From Chloroflexota bacterium (GTDB lineage Bacteria > Chloroflexota > Chloroflexia > Thermomicrobiales > JADLAZ01): a stretch of DNA of 44,064 bases. The translations under genes were made by a program, and so were the position numbers. The notes beneath the pieces are model-generated. The model was not told where the DNA came from. It was given only the letters and a program-made list of their open reading frames with translations, and did no database searches. Below, in pieces: positions 1-7,341 of the stretch; position 1 is the stretch's first letter; each line of letters begins with the position of its first letter. Where the stretch lies: contig JADLAZ010000237.1 in assembly GCA_020849725.1 (NCBI GenBank), forward strand, positions 1-44,064. The letters are read 5' to 3'.

Positions 1-2
1 CG

Positions 3-476
3 ATGGCAAAGGAGTGGGAGGTCGAGGGCCTCACGCCGGGAGAGAGCTTCCACGCGGCGGCGGCGAAGATCATCCTGACCAAGTCGGCCGAGATGTGGCA
101 CTACGCGCCAGGCACGATCGCCGGTGATGATATCGAGGAGCTGCACTCTATGCGCGTATCGTCGCGCCGGCTGCGCGCCGCCGTCGATGCCTGCGCGCCG
201 TGCTTCACGGGCAAGACCTACGCCCGCTTCCAGCGGGTGATCAGCGGGCTGACCGAGGAGCTGGGCGCGGTCCGTGACGCCGATGTCATGCTCGAGGCGC
301 TGGCTGCCGAGCGCAAGCGAGCCAGCGCCGACGAGCGACCCGGCATCGACGACCTGATTGCCCAGGTGCGCACCCGCCGCGAGCAGGCGCGGCCGGCGAT
401 GCTCGCCCACCTGGCGGCGCTGGAGGCGGACGACTTCCGCCGGCAGTTCGAGACGTTCGTTCGGGACGAGGCGTAG
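3..476 (+). CDS. CHAD domain protein (first of a tandem pair)
   Basis: A 157-residue protein rich in predicted helix and Arg/Glu. The CHAD signature is visible: ELHSMRVSSRRLR at residues 46-58 (H48, R51, R55, R56, R58) and RDADVMLE at 91-98. CHAD domains are helical bundles whose conserved basic residues bind polyphosphate; that role is family knowledge, not shown here. The start at base 3 is at the window edge, but the next gene opens with a matching N-terminus (MAxxWxVxGLxP), which supports it. At 157 residues it is shorter than many CHAD proteins (about 200-300), so it may hold only a half-domain that works with its neighbour. Only 18 bases separate it from the second CHAD gene, so the two are probably co-transcribed. 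No polyphosphate kinase or phosphatase is visible in the window. Confidence 0.85.
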   Translation: MAKEWEVEGLTPGESFHAAAAKIILTKSAEMWHYAPGTIAGDDIEELHSMRVSSRRLRAAVDACAPCFTGKTYARFQRVISGLTEELGAVRDADVMLEALAAERKRASADERPGIDDLIAQVRTRREQARPAMLAHLAALEADDFRRQFETFVRDEA

Positions 477-494
477 CAGCGCGGGAGCGGGACG

Positions 495-1109
495 ATGGCG
501 CGAGCCTGGAAGGTCAGTGGCCTCCGACCGGACATGAGCGTCGGGGCCGTGGCACGGCGGGTGCTGGCGGTGCGCATCGCCGAGATCTACTCTTTCGCCC
601 CGTTCATCCACGACCCAGCGCGGGTGACGGAGCTGCACGACATGCGCATCGCCGCCAAGCGCCTGCGCTACACGCTGGAATTGTTCAAGGTCGGCTACCC
701 GCCGGCCGCCGGTGAGGTTCTGGAGCGCACCAAGGAGCTGCAGGAGCTGCTGGGTGAGATCCACGACGCCGATGTGCTCGCCCCCATCCTGATCGAGCGC
801 CTGACGGCCATCGCCGCGGAGGAGCAGGCCGCGCTGGTAACCCGCCTGTCCGACGAGCCGGACGAGGCGGCGCGGGCGGACCTGATCCGGAGCGCGCTGG
901 CGCCGGCGGCTGACCGCCGGGTCGGCCTCTACGCACTGCTGGGCCGCACCGCACAGCGCCGCCGCAAGCGCTACGCGCAATTCCTGGAGCAGTGGGCGCA
1001 GTTGGAGGCGCGCGGCTTTCGCGCCGAGCTGGAGGCGCTCACGCGCCGGCCCGCTGCTGAGGCGACCCTGGCCGTGCCAATGCCCGACGCCGCCAGCGCG
1101 GCGGAGTGA
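495..1109 (+). CDS. CHAD domain protein (second of a tandem pair)
   Basis: A 204-residue CHAD protein. It shows ELHDMRIAAKRLRYTLE around residues 46-62 and EIHDADVLAP near 92-101, the two recognisable CHAD blocks. A purine-rich GGGAGCGGG lies just before the ATG. It resembles the upstream gene from the first residues on, which suggests a tandem duplication, with this copy keeping a longer helical C-terminus. Polyphosphate binding is inferred from the family. It ends just before a strong hairpin and faces the convergent terC-like gene. Confidence 0.88.
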   Translation: MARAWKVSGLRPDMSVGAVARRVLAVRIAEIYSFAPFIHDPARVTELHDMRIAAKRLRYTLELFKVGYPPAAGEVLERTKELQELLGEIHDADVLAPILIERLTAIAAEEQAALVTRLSDEPDEAARADLIRSALAPAADRRVGLYALLGRTAQRRRKRYAQFLEQWAQLEARGFRAELEALTRRPAAEATLAVPMPDAASAAE

Positions 1110-1124
1110 CGGCGCGGGCCATCA

Positions 1125-1156
1125 CCCCGCCACGCGCGGCGGCGCGCGTGGCGGGG
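1125..1156. terminator. Hairpin between convergent genes, likely bidirectional terminator
   Basis: A perfect 13-bp inverted repeat, CCCCGCCACGCGC (1125-1137) and its complement (1144-1156), with a 6-base loop. It lies between the CHAD stop and the TerC-family stop. There is no T-tract on either side, so the terminator role rests on position and stability only. Confidence 0.5.
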
Positions 1157-1167
1157 TCGCCCGTGGC

Positions 1168-1890
1168 TCAGTCGTCCAGTGAGGCCGGCTCGGCCAGCGC
1201 GTGCGCCGGCGCCTGGGCGCGCGCCGCCGCCTTGCGCAGGTTGAGCCAGTGGGCCAGGCCGATCGTCGCCGCCGCCACCACTAGCGCCAGGCCGATCTCG
1301 AATACCCGGTCGTGCGGATAGTAGGGCTTGACCAGCGGATCGGCCAGCGTCATCTCGACGCCGGTGTAGACCAGCACCGCCGCCCCCAGGATGACCAGCC
1401 AGGGCAGCCGGTTCATGAGGCTGGCGACCAGGCTGCTGCCAAACAGGATGATCGGCATGCTCAGGCCCAGCCCGAACAGCAGCAGGCCGATGTTGCCGTG
1501 CGCCGCGCCGCCGACCGCCAGAATATTGTCCAGGCTCATGACGACATCGGCTAGCACGATCGTTCGCACCGCGTCAAACAGGTTCGTACCGTGCTTGACG
1601 GTATGGTTCGCCTCTTCCTGACGCAGCAGCTTGAGCGCGATCCAGATTAGCACCACGCCGCCGATGGCCTGCAACGCCGGAATGCCCAGCAATACCGCCG
1701 CCAGCGCCGTGAACAGCACACGCAGGCCCACCGCCCCGAGCGCACCGAAGATGATCGCGTGCCGCTGCTGCTTCGGCGGCAACTGATGGGCGGCCATGCC
1801 GATGACGACCGCGTTGTCGCCGCTCAGCACCAGATCGATGACGACAATACTGAAGACCGCCGTCAGCAGTGGAATGAGGCCCTCAGGCAT
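1168..1890 (-). CDS. TerC/YjbE-family integral membrane protein (probable Mn2+ exporter)
   Basis: A 240-residue polytopic membrane protein with about seven hydrophobic segments. The two family motifs are clear: DLVLSGDNAVVIG near residues 19-31 and DVVMSLDNILAV near 115-126, each carrying the conserved Asp-Asn pair in a membrane helix. TerC/YjbE/Alx-type proteins are linked to Mn2+ efflux or to metal loading of exported proteins. The start is constrained: an in-frame TGA lies nine bases upstream, so ATG at 1890 is the first possible start. No SD precedes that ATG. A strong SD instead serves a 15-codon ORF whose stop overlaps this start, implying translational coupling. A yybP-ykoY riboswitch upstream fits Mn2+-responsive control. 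Confidence 0.9.
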   Translation of the reverse strand: MPEGLIPLLTAVFSIVVIDLVLSGDNAVVIGMAAHQLPPKQQRHAIIFGALGAVGLRVLFTALAAVLLGIPALQAIGGVVLIWIALKLLRQEEANHTVKHGTNLFDAVRTIVLADVVMSLDNILAVGGAAHGNIGLLLFGLGLSMPIILFGSSLVASLMNRLPWLVILGAAVLVYTGVEMTLADPLVKPYYPHDRVFEIGLALVVAAATIGLAHWLNLRKAAARAQAPAHALAEPASLDD

Positions 1891-1930
1891 GCGCGATCAT
1901 CGCGCCACGCGGCCGGCAGGCACCGCCCAT
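1883..1930 (-). CDS. 15-codon upstream ORF overlapping the TerC-family start
   Basis: ATG at 1930 follows GAGGAGGGTGACC, the best SD in this leader, and encodes MGGACRPRGAMIAHA. Its TGA (1885-1883) lies inside the first codons of the terC-like gene, within the string ATGCCTGA, so the two frames overlap by eight bases. This geometry is typical of stop-start coupling, where a ribosome finishing the short frame re-initiates on the downstream ATG. The peptide resembles nothing I recognise, and the act of translation is likely what matters. Position after the riboswitch suggests that metal sensing exposes or hides this SD. Confidence 0.55.
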   Translation of the reverse strand: MGGACRPRGAMIAHA

Positions 1931-2019
1931 GGTCACCCTCCTCTGGCAATTGGACCCTGGCCCACGACCGCGGCAGTCGCGGGCATGGTGGCCGGACGTC
2001 GGGCGACGCCCGGGCCATG

Positions 2020-2166
2020 GTCCTCGCCGGAGGTCTCGACCAGGAGCACCAGCGGATGGGAATGGGCTACCTGATGCATCCGGATGCCGGCGCGACACGC
2101 CAGGCCTCGTGATGACGGATGCACCCGCGGCGCGTCGCCGCCTGCCTACTCCCCTCAGGTGAGGAC
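2020..2166 (-). promoter_or_regulatory. yybP-ykoY (Mn2+) riboswitch
   Basis: Read on the minus strand the element carries the class hallmarks in order: GGGGAGTAG (2154-2146), then GTCATCACG, then GAGACCTCCGGC (2037-2026). A closing helix GTCCTC/GAGGAC pairs bases 2166-2161 with 2025-2020. This class senses Mn2+ and commonly precedes TerC/YjbE/MntP-type genes, as here. A GC-rich hairpin follows, but no T-tract, so control is more likely at translation initiation than by termination. Confidence 0.85.
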
Positions 2167-2217
2167 GACTGATTGACATGTGGCACGGCCGCCGCGACCC
2201 CATCGCGGCGCCCCTGA

Positions 2218-2246
2218 ATAGTACGACACTGCGCCTGCCAACACAA
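2218..2246 (-). promoter_or_regulatory. Candidate promoter for the riboswitch-terC transcript
   Basis: On the minus strand TTGTGT (2246-2241) and TACTAT (2223-2218) are separated by 17 bases. Transcription would start near 2211, about 50 bases before the riboswitch core. The -35 match is modest. Confidence 0.35.
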
Positions 2247-2317
2247 TGGGGCCGAGGACCCGGGGAGCCGCGCTACAATCGTACAATCCATCGGGCGCGC
2301 GCCCGTGAAGCAGTCGT

Positions 2318-3031
2318 GTGGGGCTGGCGCGGGCCGGCGCGGAGCAGGTGAGGAGGGCGGCCATCCGCACGACAGACAGCCTCGGGCGGCTGGCGCTGCG
2401 CGTCCTGGCGGTGGCGGCGGGCCTGGTCCCGTTCGCACTCGGCATTGTACTGACGCTCAAGGCCGGGCTGGGCCTCGGTCCCTGGCAGGTGCTGACCGAG
2501 GGCCTGACGCTGTGGCTGCCGCTCAGCTTCGGCCTGGCGACGAACCTGATCGGCCTGCTGGTCGTGCTGGTGGCATTGGCGCTCGGCATCCGCCCGGCGC
2601 TCGGCACGCTCCTGAACATGATGCTGGTCGGCGTCTACGCCGACGGTATCCTGGCCCTCGGCCTGCTGCCCGACTACGCCCGCGCTGGCTGGTCGCTGGC
2701 CGAGATCGCCGCGCGCTTGGCGTTGATGGCGCTCGGGTTGGTGCTGGTCGGGCTGGGCACGGCGCTGTATCTGAAGGCAGGCCTCGGCGCTGGCCCGCGC
2801 GACGGCCTCATGCTCGGCCTCAGCCGCCGCCTGCGCCGGCCAGTCGGCGTCGTGCGCACCGGCATCGAGGTGACGGTGCTGGCGCTGGGCGTGCTGCTCG
2901 GTGGCGCGGCCGGCGTCGGCACGCTGCTGTGGGCGTTGGGCATCGGGCTGTCGGTGCAGGTCTGGTTCCGCCTGCTCGGCGTCCGGCCGCCGGCTGCGCG
3001 TCAGGCCCAGCCCACGCCGCCGACGAGGTAA
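2318..3031 (+). CDS. YczE/YitT-like integral membrane protein
   Basis: A 237-residue protein with five or six hydrophobic helices. Two internally similar motifs, KAGLGLGPWQVLTEGL near residues 48-63 and KAGLGAGPRDGLMLGL near 153-168, are typical of YczE/YyaS-type proteins, whose function is poorly known. The start is uncertain. GTG at 2318 gives the longest form. GTG at 2348, just after GGAGCAG, is an alternative that still keeps the first membrane helix. TACAAT repeats at 2272-2286 may be its -10 region. It stands alone between the divergent terC leader and metH. Confidence 0.75.
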   Translation: MGLARAGAEQVRRAAIRTTDSLGRLALRVLAVAAGLVPFALGIVLTLKAGLGLGPWQVLTEGLTLWLPLSFGLATNLIGLLVVLVALALGIRPALGTLLNMMLVGVYADGILALGLLPDYARAGWSLAEIAARLALMALGLVLVGLGTALYLKAGLGAGPRDGLMLGLSRRLRRPVGVVRTGIEVTVLALGVLLGGAAGVGTLLWALGIGLSVQVWFRLLGVRPPAARQAQPTPPTR

Positions 3032-3145
3032 TCCGCGGCTGAGCGCAGATCGTCCAGTCCAGCTACTCCCAATCTGCGCCCAGCGGCATCATCGCTGGAC
3101 CAGGGCTGCTGCCCGGCCCGACTTGACCGGCATGGTAGAGTAGGA

Positions 3146-3171
3146 GCGTTCGGCGGCGCGCCGCCGAACGC
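3146..3171. repeat. 26-bp perfect palindrome downstream of the YczE-like gene
   Basis: GCGTTCGGCGGC (3146-3157) is followed by GC and its exact complement (3160-3171). It could fold as a hairpin acting as terminator for the upstream gene, but no T-tract follows. It lies 19 bases before the predicted metH extended -10, so it could also be a protein-binding site at that promoter. Confidence 0.5.
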
Positions 3172-3189
3172 TGCGCCCTGGTCGGCGTT

Positions 3190-3242
3190 TGCTATAGTTG
3201 CCTGGGTGATACCAGGCTGACGGCCTCAGCCGTTTCACGCCC
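3190..3242 (+). promoter_or_regulatory. metH extended -10 promoter and nested-hairpin leader
   Basis: TGCTATAGT (3190-3198) is an extended -10, placing transcription start near 3205. The predicted RNA then begins GGGUGA (3204-3209), which can pair with UCACGCCC (3235-3242, CG bulged or shifted). Inside it is a perfect GGCUGA/UCAGCC stem (3215-3220/3226-3231) with a 5-base loop. The SD GGAGGAG follows at 3252. The compact fold between start site and SD suggests RNA-level control of methionine synthase. I could not match it to a named SAM, cobalamin, SAH or THF riboswitch class. Confidence 0.45.
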
Positions 3243-3261
3243 GTTGTTCTCGGAGGAGCCG

Positions 3262-6200
3262 ATGCCATCCACGACCCGCGACTCTCGGTATCTGACGGCT
3301 CTGGCCGAGCGCACACTCGTCTACGACGGCGCTATGGGCACTAGCATCGACACCTTCAATCTCACGCCGGCCGACTTCGGCGGCGAGGCTACTCACGGCA
3401 ATCGCGACTACCTCGTCCTTACCCGGCCGGACGTGATCGAGCAGATCCACCGCTCGTTCATGGACGCCGGCGCCGACGTGCTGGAGACCGACACTTTCCA
3501 GGCGACGCGATTGCGTTTGGAAGAGTGGGGCTTGGCCGACCAGACAGCCACCCTCAACCAGGCCGCCGCCGCGCTGGCTCGCCGCGTCGCCGACGACTAC
3601 CAGGCCCGCGACGGCCGACCGCGCTTCGTCGCCGGCTCGCTCGGCCCGACCGGCAAGCTGCCCTCCTCCGACGACCCGACGCTCTCCGACATCACCTTCG
3701 CCGAGCTATCGGACATCTTCCGCGAGCAGGCAATGGCGCTCATCGCCGGCGGTGTCGATGTGCTGTTGATCGAGACCAGCGTCGATATCCTCGAGGTCAA
3801 GGCAGCGCTCGACGGCATTCGCCGCGCCAAGGCCGACCTGGACCGGCCCGACATCGCCGTCCAGGCGCAGGTCTTCCTCGATCTGTCGGGCAAGATGCTG
3901 CTCGGCACCGAGGTGCCGGCCATCATCGCCACGCTCGAGGCGATGGCGGTCGATGTCATCGGCCTGAACTGCTCGACCGGCCCGGAGCACATGCGCGAGG
4001 GCATCCGCGCGCTCTGCCAGCACAGCCGCCTGCCGATCTCGTGCATCCCCAACGCCGGCCTGCCGCTGGAGGTCGACGGCGAGACCGTCTACCCGATGGA
4101 GCCGGACCCGTTCGCCGCGATCCTGGGCGATTTCGTCGCCCAGTACGGCATCGCGGTCGTCGGCGGCTGCTGCGGCACGCGCCCCGAGCACATCCGCCGC
4201 CTGCGCGCCATCGTCGACGGCGTCACTCGCGCCGAGCGCGCCGTTGAGTACCAGCCGAGCGTGTCGTCGGCTGTGCGCGCCGTCGCGCTGCGCCAGGACC
4301 TGACGTTGCTGATGATCGGCGAGCGCGTCAACACGCTCGGTTCGCGCAAGGTGAAGCGCCTGTTGCTCGACGACGACTACGACGGCGTCGTCGACGTCGC
4401 CCGCGAGCAGATGGAGAGCGGCGCGCACACGCTCGACGTGTGCGTGGCAATGACCGAGCGCGCCGACGAGCGCGCCATGATGCAGCGGCTGGTCAAGAAA
4501 CTGTCGATGGCGGTCGAGACGCCCCTGGTGATCGACACGACCGAGGCCGACGTCCTGCAGACAGCGCTGGAGATCTATCCCGGCCGCGCCATTGTCAACT
4601 CGATGTCGCTCGAGGGTGGTCGCGGCGACAAGATCGACCGCACGCTACCGCTGGTCGCCCGCTACGGCGCGGCGACGGTGGCGATGACGATCGACGAGGA
4701 GGGCATGGCCCACACCGCCGAGCGCAAGCTGGCCATCGCCCAGCGCCTGGCCCAGATCGCCGCCGATGAGTACGGCGTGCCGGCCGAGGCGCTGCTGTTC
4801 GATGTGCTGACCTTCCCGATCACGACCGGGCAGGCTGAGTTGCGCCGGGCGGCGGTCGAGACGCTCGACGGCATCCGACTGGTCAAGCAGCACATCCCCG
4901 GCTGCTTCACCACGCTCGGCGTCTCCAACCTGAGCTTCGGCGTCAAGCCGCACGCCCGCGCCGCGCTCAATTCGGTGTTTCTGAAGCACGCCGCCGATGC
5001 CGGGCTGGATAGCGCCATCATCAACCCGGCCCACATCACGCCCTACGCCGACATCCCGGCCGAGCAGGTAACCGTGTGTGAGGACCTGATCTTCGACCGG
5101 CGCGAGGATGCTCTGGCGCGCTTCATCGCCCACTATGAGGAGACAGCCGCTGCCGAGGCCATCACCCGCGCCGACCCGACCGAGGGCATGACGGTCGCCG
5201 AGCGCCTGCACTGGAAGGTCGTCCATCGCCGCCGCGACGGCGTCGAGGAGGACATCGACCTGCTTCTAGAACTCGGCCTGGAGGCGCGCAACCTGCGCAC
5301 GCATGACGCCGAGGCCGCGCACAAAGACCCGGGCACACAGGTCTCGCCGCGCGGCGAGGTGGCGGTCGGCATCCTGAACGATGTGCTGCTGCCGGCGATG
5401 AAAGAGGTCGGCGACCTGTTCGGCGCCGGCAAGCTGATCCTACCGTTCGTGCTGCAGAGCGCCGAGGTGATGAAGCGGGCTGTCTCGCACCTGGAGGGCT
5501 ACCTCGACAAGCTCGATGGCGCTAGCAAGGGCCGGATCGTGCTGGCCACCGTCTACGGCGATGTCCACGACATCGGCAAGAACCTGGTCAACACCATCCT
5601 GGCGAACAATGGCTACACCGTCTACGACCTGGGCAAGCAAGTGCCGATCAACACCATTATCGAGAAGGCGATCGAAGTCAACGCCGACGCCATCGGCCTG
5701 TCCGCGCTGCTGGTCTCGACCAGCAAGCAGATGCCGCTGTGCGTCCAGGAGCTGCACCGGCGCGGCCTGACCTTCCCGGTCGTCATCGGCGGCGCGGCCA
5801 TCAATCGCGCCTTTGGCCGGCGCGCGTCGCTGGTCGCGCCGGAGGAGCCGTACACCGCCGGCGTCTTCTACTGCCGCGACGCCTTCGAAGGGCTGGAGAC
5901 GGTCGACCGGCTGACCGGCGACCCAACCACCCGGCTGAGCTTCGTCGAGCAGATTCATCGCGAGGCGCTGACTGAGGCCAGCCGGCTGCTCGCGGTCGTC
6001 CCCAGCCCCAGCCGGCCCATCCCGCGCTCCGATGTGCGCACCGACGTCGACGTGCCGATACCGCCATTCTGGGGGGCGCGCACGTTGCTGGACATACCGA
6101 TCGAGCGCGTCTTCCGCTACCTGGATCTGAAGACGCTCTTCCGGCTGCACTGGGGCGGCAAGGTCCACGGTGACGAGTTCGATCGACTGGTCGAGCGCGA

Positions 6201-6831
6201 GTTTCGGCCGCGCCTGGAGCGGATGAAAGCCCAGGCCATCGCCGAGCCGTGGCTGACACCGCGCGTCATCTACGGCTATTTCCCGGTCCACGCCGACGAT
6301 GAGACGCTCGTCATCACCGACGCCGATCGGCCCGGCGTAGAGCTAGGCCGCATGACCTTCCCGCGCCAGCCCGACCGCGAGCGGCTGTGCCTGGCCGACT
6401 ACTTCCGGCCGCGGGCCAGCGGCGAGCGCGATGTCGTCGCGCTGCAGGTCGTCACCGTCGGCGAGCAGGCTGACGCGCTGGTGGCTGCCGCCCAGCAGGC
6501 CGGTGAGTACGCCGAGGCCTACTTCCTGCACGGGCTGGCGGTCCAGGCGGCCGAGGCGCTGGCCGAGGTCGCCCACCGCCACATCCTGCGCGAGTTAGGC
6601 CAGCCGACGGCACGCGGCAAGCGCTACTCGTGGGGCTATCCGGCCTGCCCCGACCTGGACCAGCACGGCCTCGTCTGGCGGCTACTGCCGGTCGAGGATG
6701 CCATCGGCGTCAGCCTGACCGAGTCGTACCAGCTCATGCCGGAGCACAGTACGGCCGCGCTCATCGTCCACCACCCGGACGCCAAGTATTACTCAACCCA
6801 TCCCACCGCTGCCGGCGCCGTCGCCGATTAG
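3262..6831 (+). CDS. metH: Cobalamin-dependent methionine synthase
   Basis: A 1189-residue enzyme that transfers the methyl group of 5-methyl-THF via cobalamin to homocysteine, in the cytosol. All four modules are present. The homocysteine-binding barrel (about 1-320) has the zinc ligands C237 (GLNCSTG) and C303/C304 (GGCCGT). The pterin-binding barrel follows (about 345-620). The cobalamin cap and Rossmann domain (about 640-890) contains DVHDIGKN with the axial H769. The C-terminal AdoMet reactivation domain (about 920-1189) contains YGYFPV and YSWGYPACPD. Length matches the family (about 1150-1230). ATG 3262 is chosen over TTG 3244 because GGAGGAG lies directly before it. It is monocistronic, with its own promoter and structured leader. 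Confidence 0.97.
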   Translation: MPSTTRDSRYLTALAERTLVYDGAMGTSIDTFNLTPADFGGEATHGNRDYLVLTRPDVIEQIHRSFMDAGADVLETDTFQATRLRLEEWGLADQTATLNQAAAALARRVADDYQARDGRPRFVAGSLGPTGKLPSSDDPTLSDITFAELSDIFREQAMALIAGGVDVLLIETSVDILEVKAALDGIRRAKADLDRPDIAVQAQVFLDLSGKMLLGTEVPAIIATLEAMAVDVIGLNCSTGPEHMREGIRALCQHSRLPISCIPNAGLPLEVDGETVYPMEPDPFAAILGDFVAQYGIAVVGGCCGTRPEHIRRLRAIVDGVTRAERAVEYQPSVSSAVRAVALRQDLTLLMIGERVNTLGSRKVKRLLLDDDYDGVVDVAREQMESGAHTLDVCVAMTERADERAMMQRLVKKLSMAVETPLVIDTTEADVLQTALEIYPGRAIVNSMSLEGGRGDKIDRTLPLVARYGAATVAMTIDEEGMAHTAERKLAIAQRLAQIAADEYGVPAEALLFDVLTFPITTGQAELRRAAVETLDGIRLVKQHIPGCFTTLGVSNLSFGVKPHARAALNSVFLKHAADAGLDSAIINPAHITPYADIPAEQVTVCEDLIFDRREDALARFIAHYEETAAAEAITRADPTEGMTVAERLHWKVVHRRRDGVEEDIDLLLELGLEARNLRTHDAEAAHKDPGTQVSPRGEVAVGILNDVLLPAMKEVGDLFGAGKLILPFVLQSAEVMKRAVSHLEGYLDKLDGASKGRIVLATVYGDVHDIGKNLVNTILANNGYTVYDLGKQVPINTIIEKAIEVNADAIGLSALLVSTSKQMPLCVQELHRRGLTFPVVIGGAAINRAFGRRASLVAPEEPYTAGVFYCRDAFEGLETVDRLTGDPTTRLSFVEQIHREALTEASRLLAVVPSPSRPIPRSDVRTDVDVPIPPFWGARTLLDIPIERVFRYLDLKTLFRLHWGGKVHGDEFDRLVEREFRPRLERMKAQAIAEPWLTPRVIYGYFPVHADDETLVITDADRPGVELGRMTFPRQPDRERLCLADYFRPRASGERDVVALQVVTVGEQADALVAAAQQAGEYAEAYFLHGLAVQAAEALAEVAHRHILRELGQPTARGKRYSWGYPACPDLDQHGLVWRLLPVEDAIGVSLTESYQLMPEHSTAALIVHHPDAKYYSTHPTAAGAVAD

Positions 6832-6861
6832 CTATCCCGCGAAATCCATCGTCCAAAGGGG

Positions 6862-6890
6862 TTGACGGCTGCACGTGTCTGGGCTATGAT
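6862..6890 (+). promoter_or_regulatory. Strong sigma-70 promoter for the c-di-AMP riboswitch
   Basis: TTGACG (6862-6867), a 17-base spacer and TATGAT (6885-6890), close to consensus. Transcription would start near 6897, about 45 bases before the riboswitch. Confidence 0.7.
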
Positions 6891-6940
6891 GCGGTTGCTG
6901 CAACGGCGCAGTCTGCGAGCAACATTGACAAATCAATAGT

Positions 6941-7092
6941 GCGTTGCCGAATCCCCTGGGGTCTCAGGGGAACGGGGGAACCGTTCGCGTGGGGTGAATC
7001 CTGGCGCACCGTGTCGTTGTGGGCCAGGTAGGGTGCTTTCCAACCCGAACCCGTCAGCTAACCTCGTAGGCACACGAAGGGAAGAGCGCATT
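6941..7092 (+). promoter_or_regulatory. ydaO-yuaA (c-di-AMP) riboswitch
   Basis: The conserved core reads in order GCCGAATCCCC (about 6945), GGGGTGAATCCTGG (about 6991-7004), CCCGAACCCGTCAGC (about 7044) and TAACCTCGTAGGC (about 7059-7071), then GAAGGGAAGAG. These blocks are diagnostic of the ydaO-yuaA class, which binds cyclic di-AMP and normally turns off genes for cell-wall hydrolases, K+ transport or osmoprotection. It has a consensus promoter upstream and an intrinsic terminator directly downstream, so it is built as an OFF switch. The next confident gene begins 215 bases after the terminator and is a phosphotransferase, not a usual target. Confidence 0.93.
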
Positions 7093-7097
7093 GGCGT

Positions 7098-7127
7098 GGG
7101 TCAGGGCGTGTTCCCTGGCCCTTTTTG
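7098..7127 (+). terminator. Riboswitch expression-platform terminator
   Basis: GGGTCAGGG (7098-7106) pairs with CCCTGGCCC (7113-7121) through a 9-bp stem containing one T-G pair and a 6-base loop. TTTTT follows at 7122-7126. It begins six bases after the riboswitch. Confidence 0.9.
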
Positions 7128-7341
7128 ATTCGATCGATCGGTGCGTCGTACGACGCTGTCTCCCCGCGGGTGGGGCACCGCCGCCACCCCGATGTTCCTC
7201 TCTGTCCTCCTCTTCACAATCCCTCCCTCCCGACCGGGGCAGGCGTTCTCAGCGCCGGCCCCTCCTCTCTTTAAAGAGGCTCGTCGCGCGGTAGACTGCG
7301 CCGGAGCGCCGCCACTGCATCGCGGCGCGGGAGGCCGCCGA

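Noticed and set aside
2305..3042. Alternative frame across the YczE-like gene
   Set aside because: The translation is Arg/Gly/Ala-rich and featureless, while the frame starting at 2318 or 2348 encodes clear membrane helices and paired motifs.
3190..3261. metH leader as a cobalamin or SAM riboswitch
   Set aside because: None of the class-defining conserved strings could be found and the element is too short for a cobalamin riboswitch.
6925..6953. Second promoter from TTGACA at 6925
   Set aside because: The hexamer at the right spacing (about 6948) is CGAATC inside the riboswitch, not a -10.
7130..7341. Coding start for the phosphotransferase at 7141
   Set aside because: The 67 added residues are Pro/Arg-rich and unlike the family. 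GTG 7342 has GGGAGG at ideal spacing.
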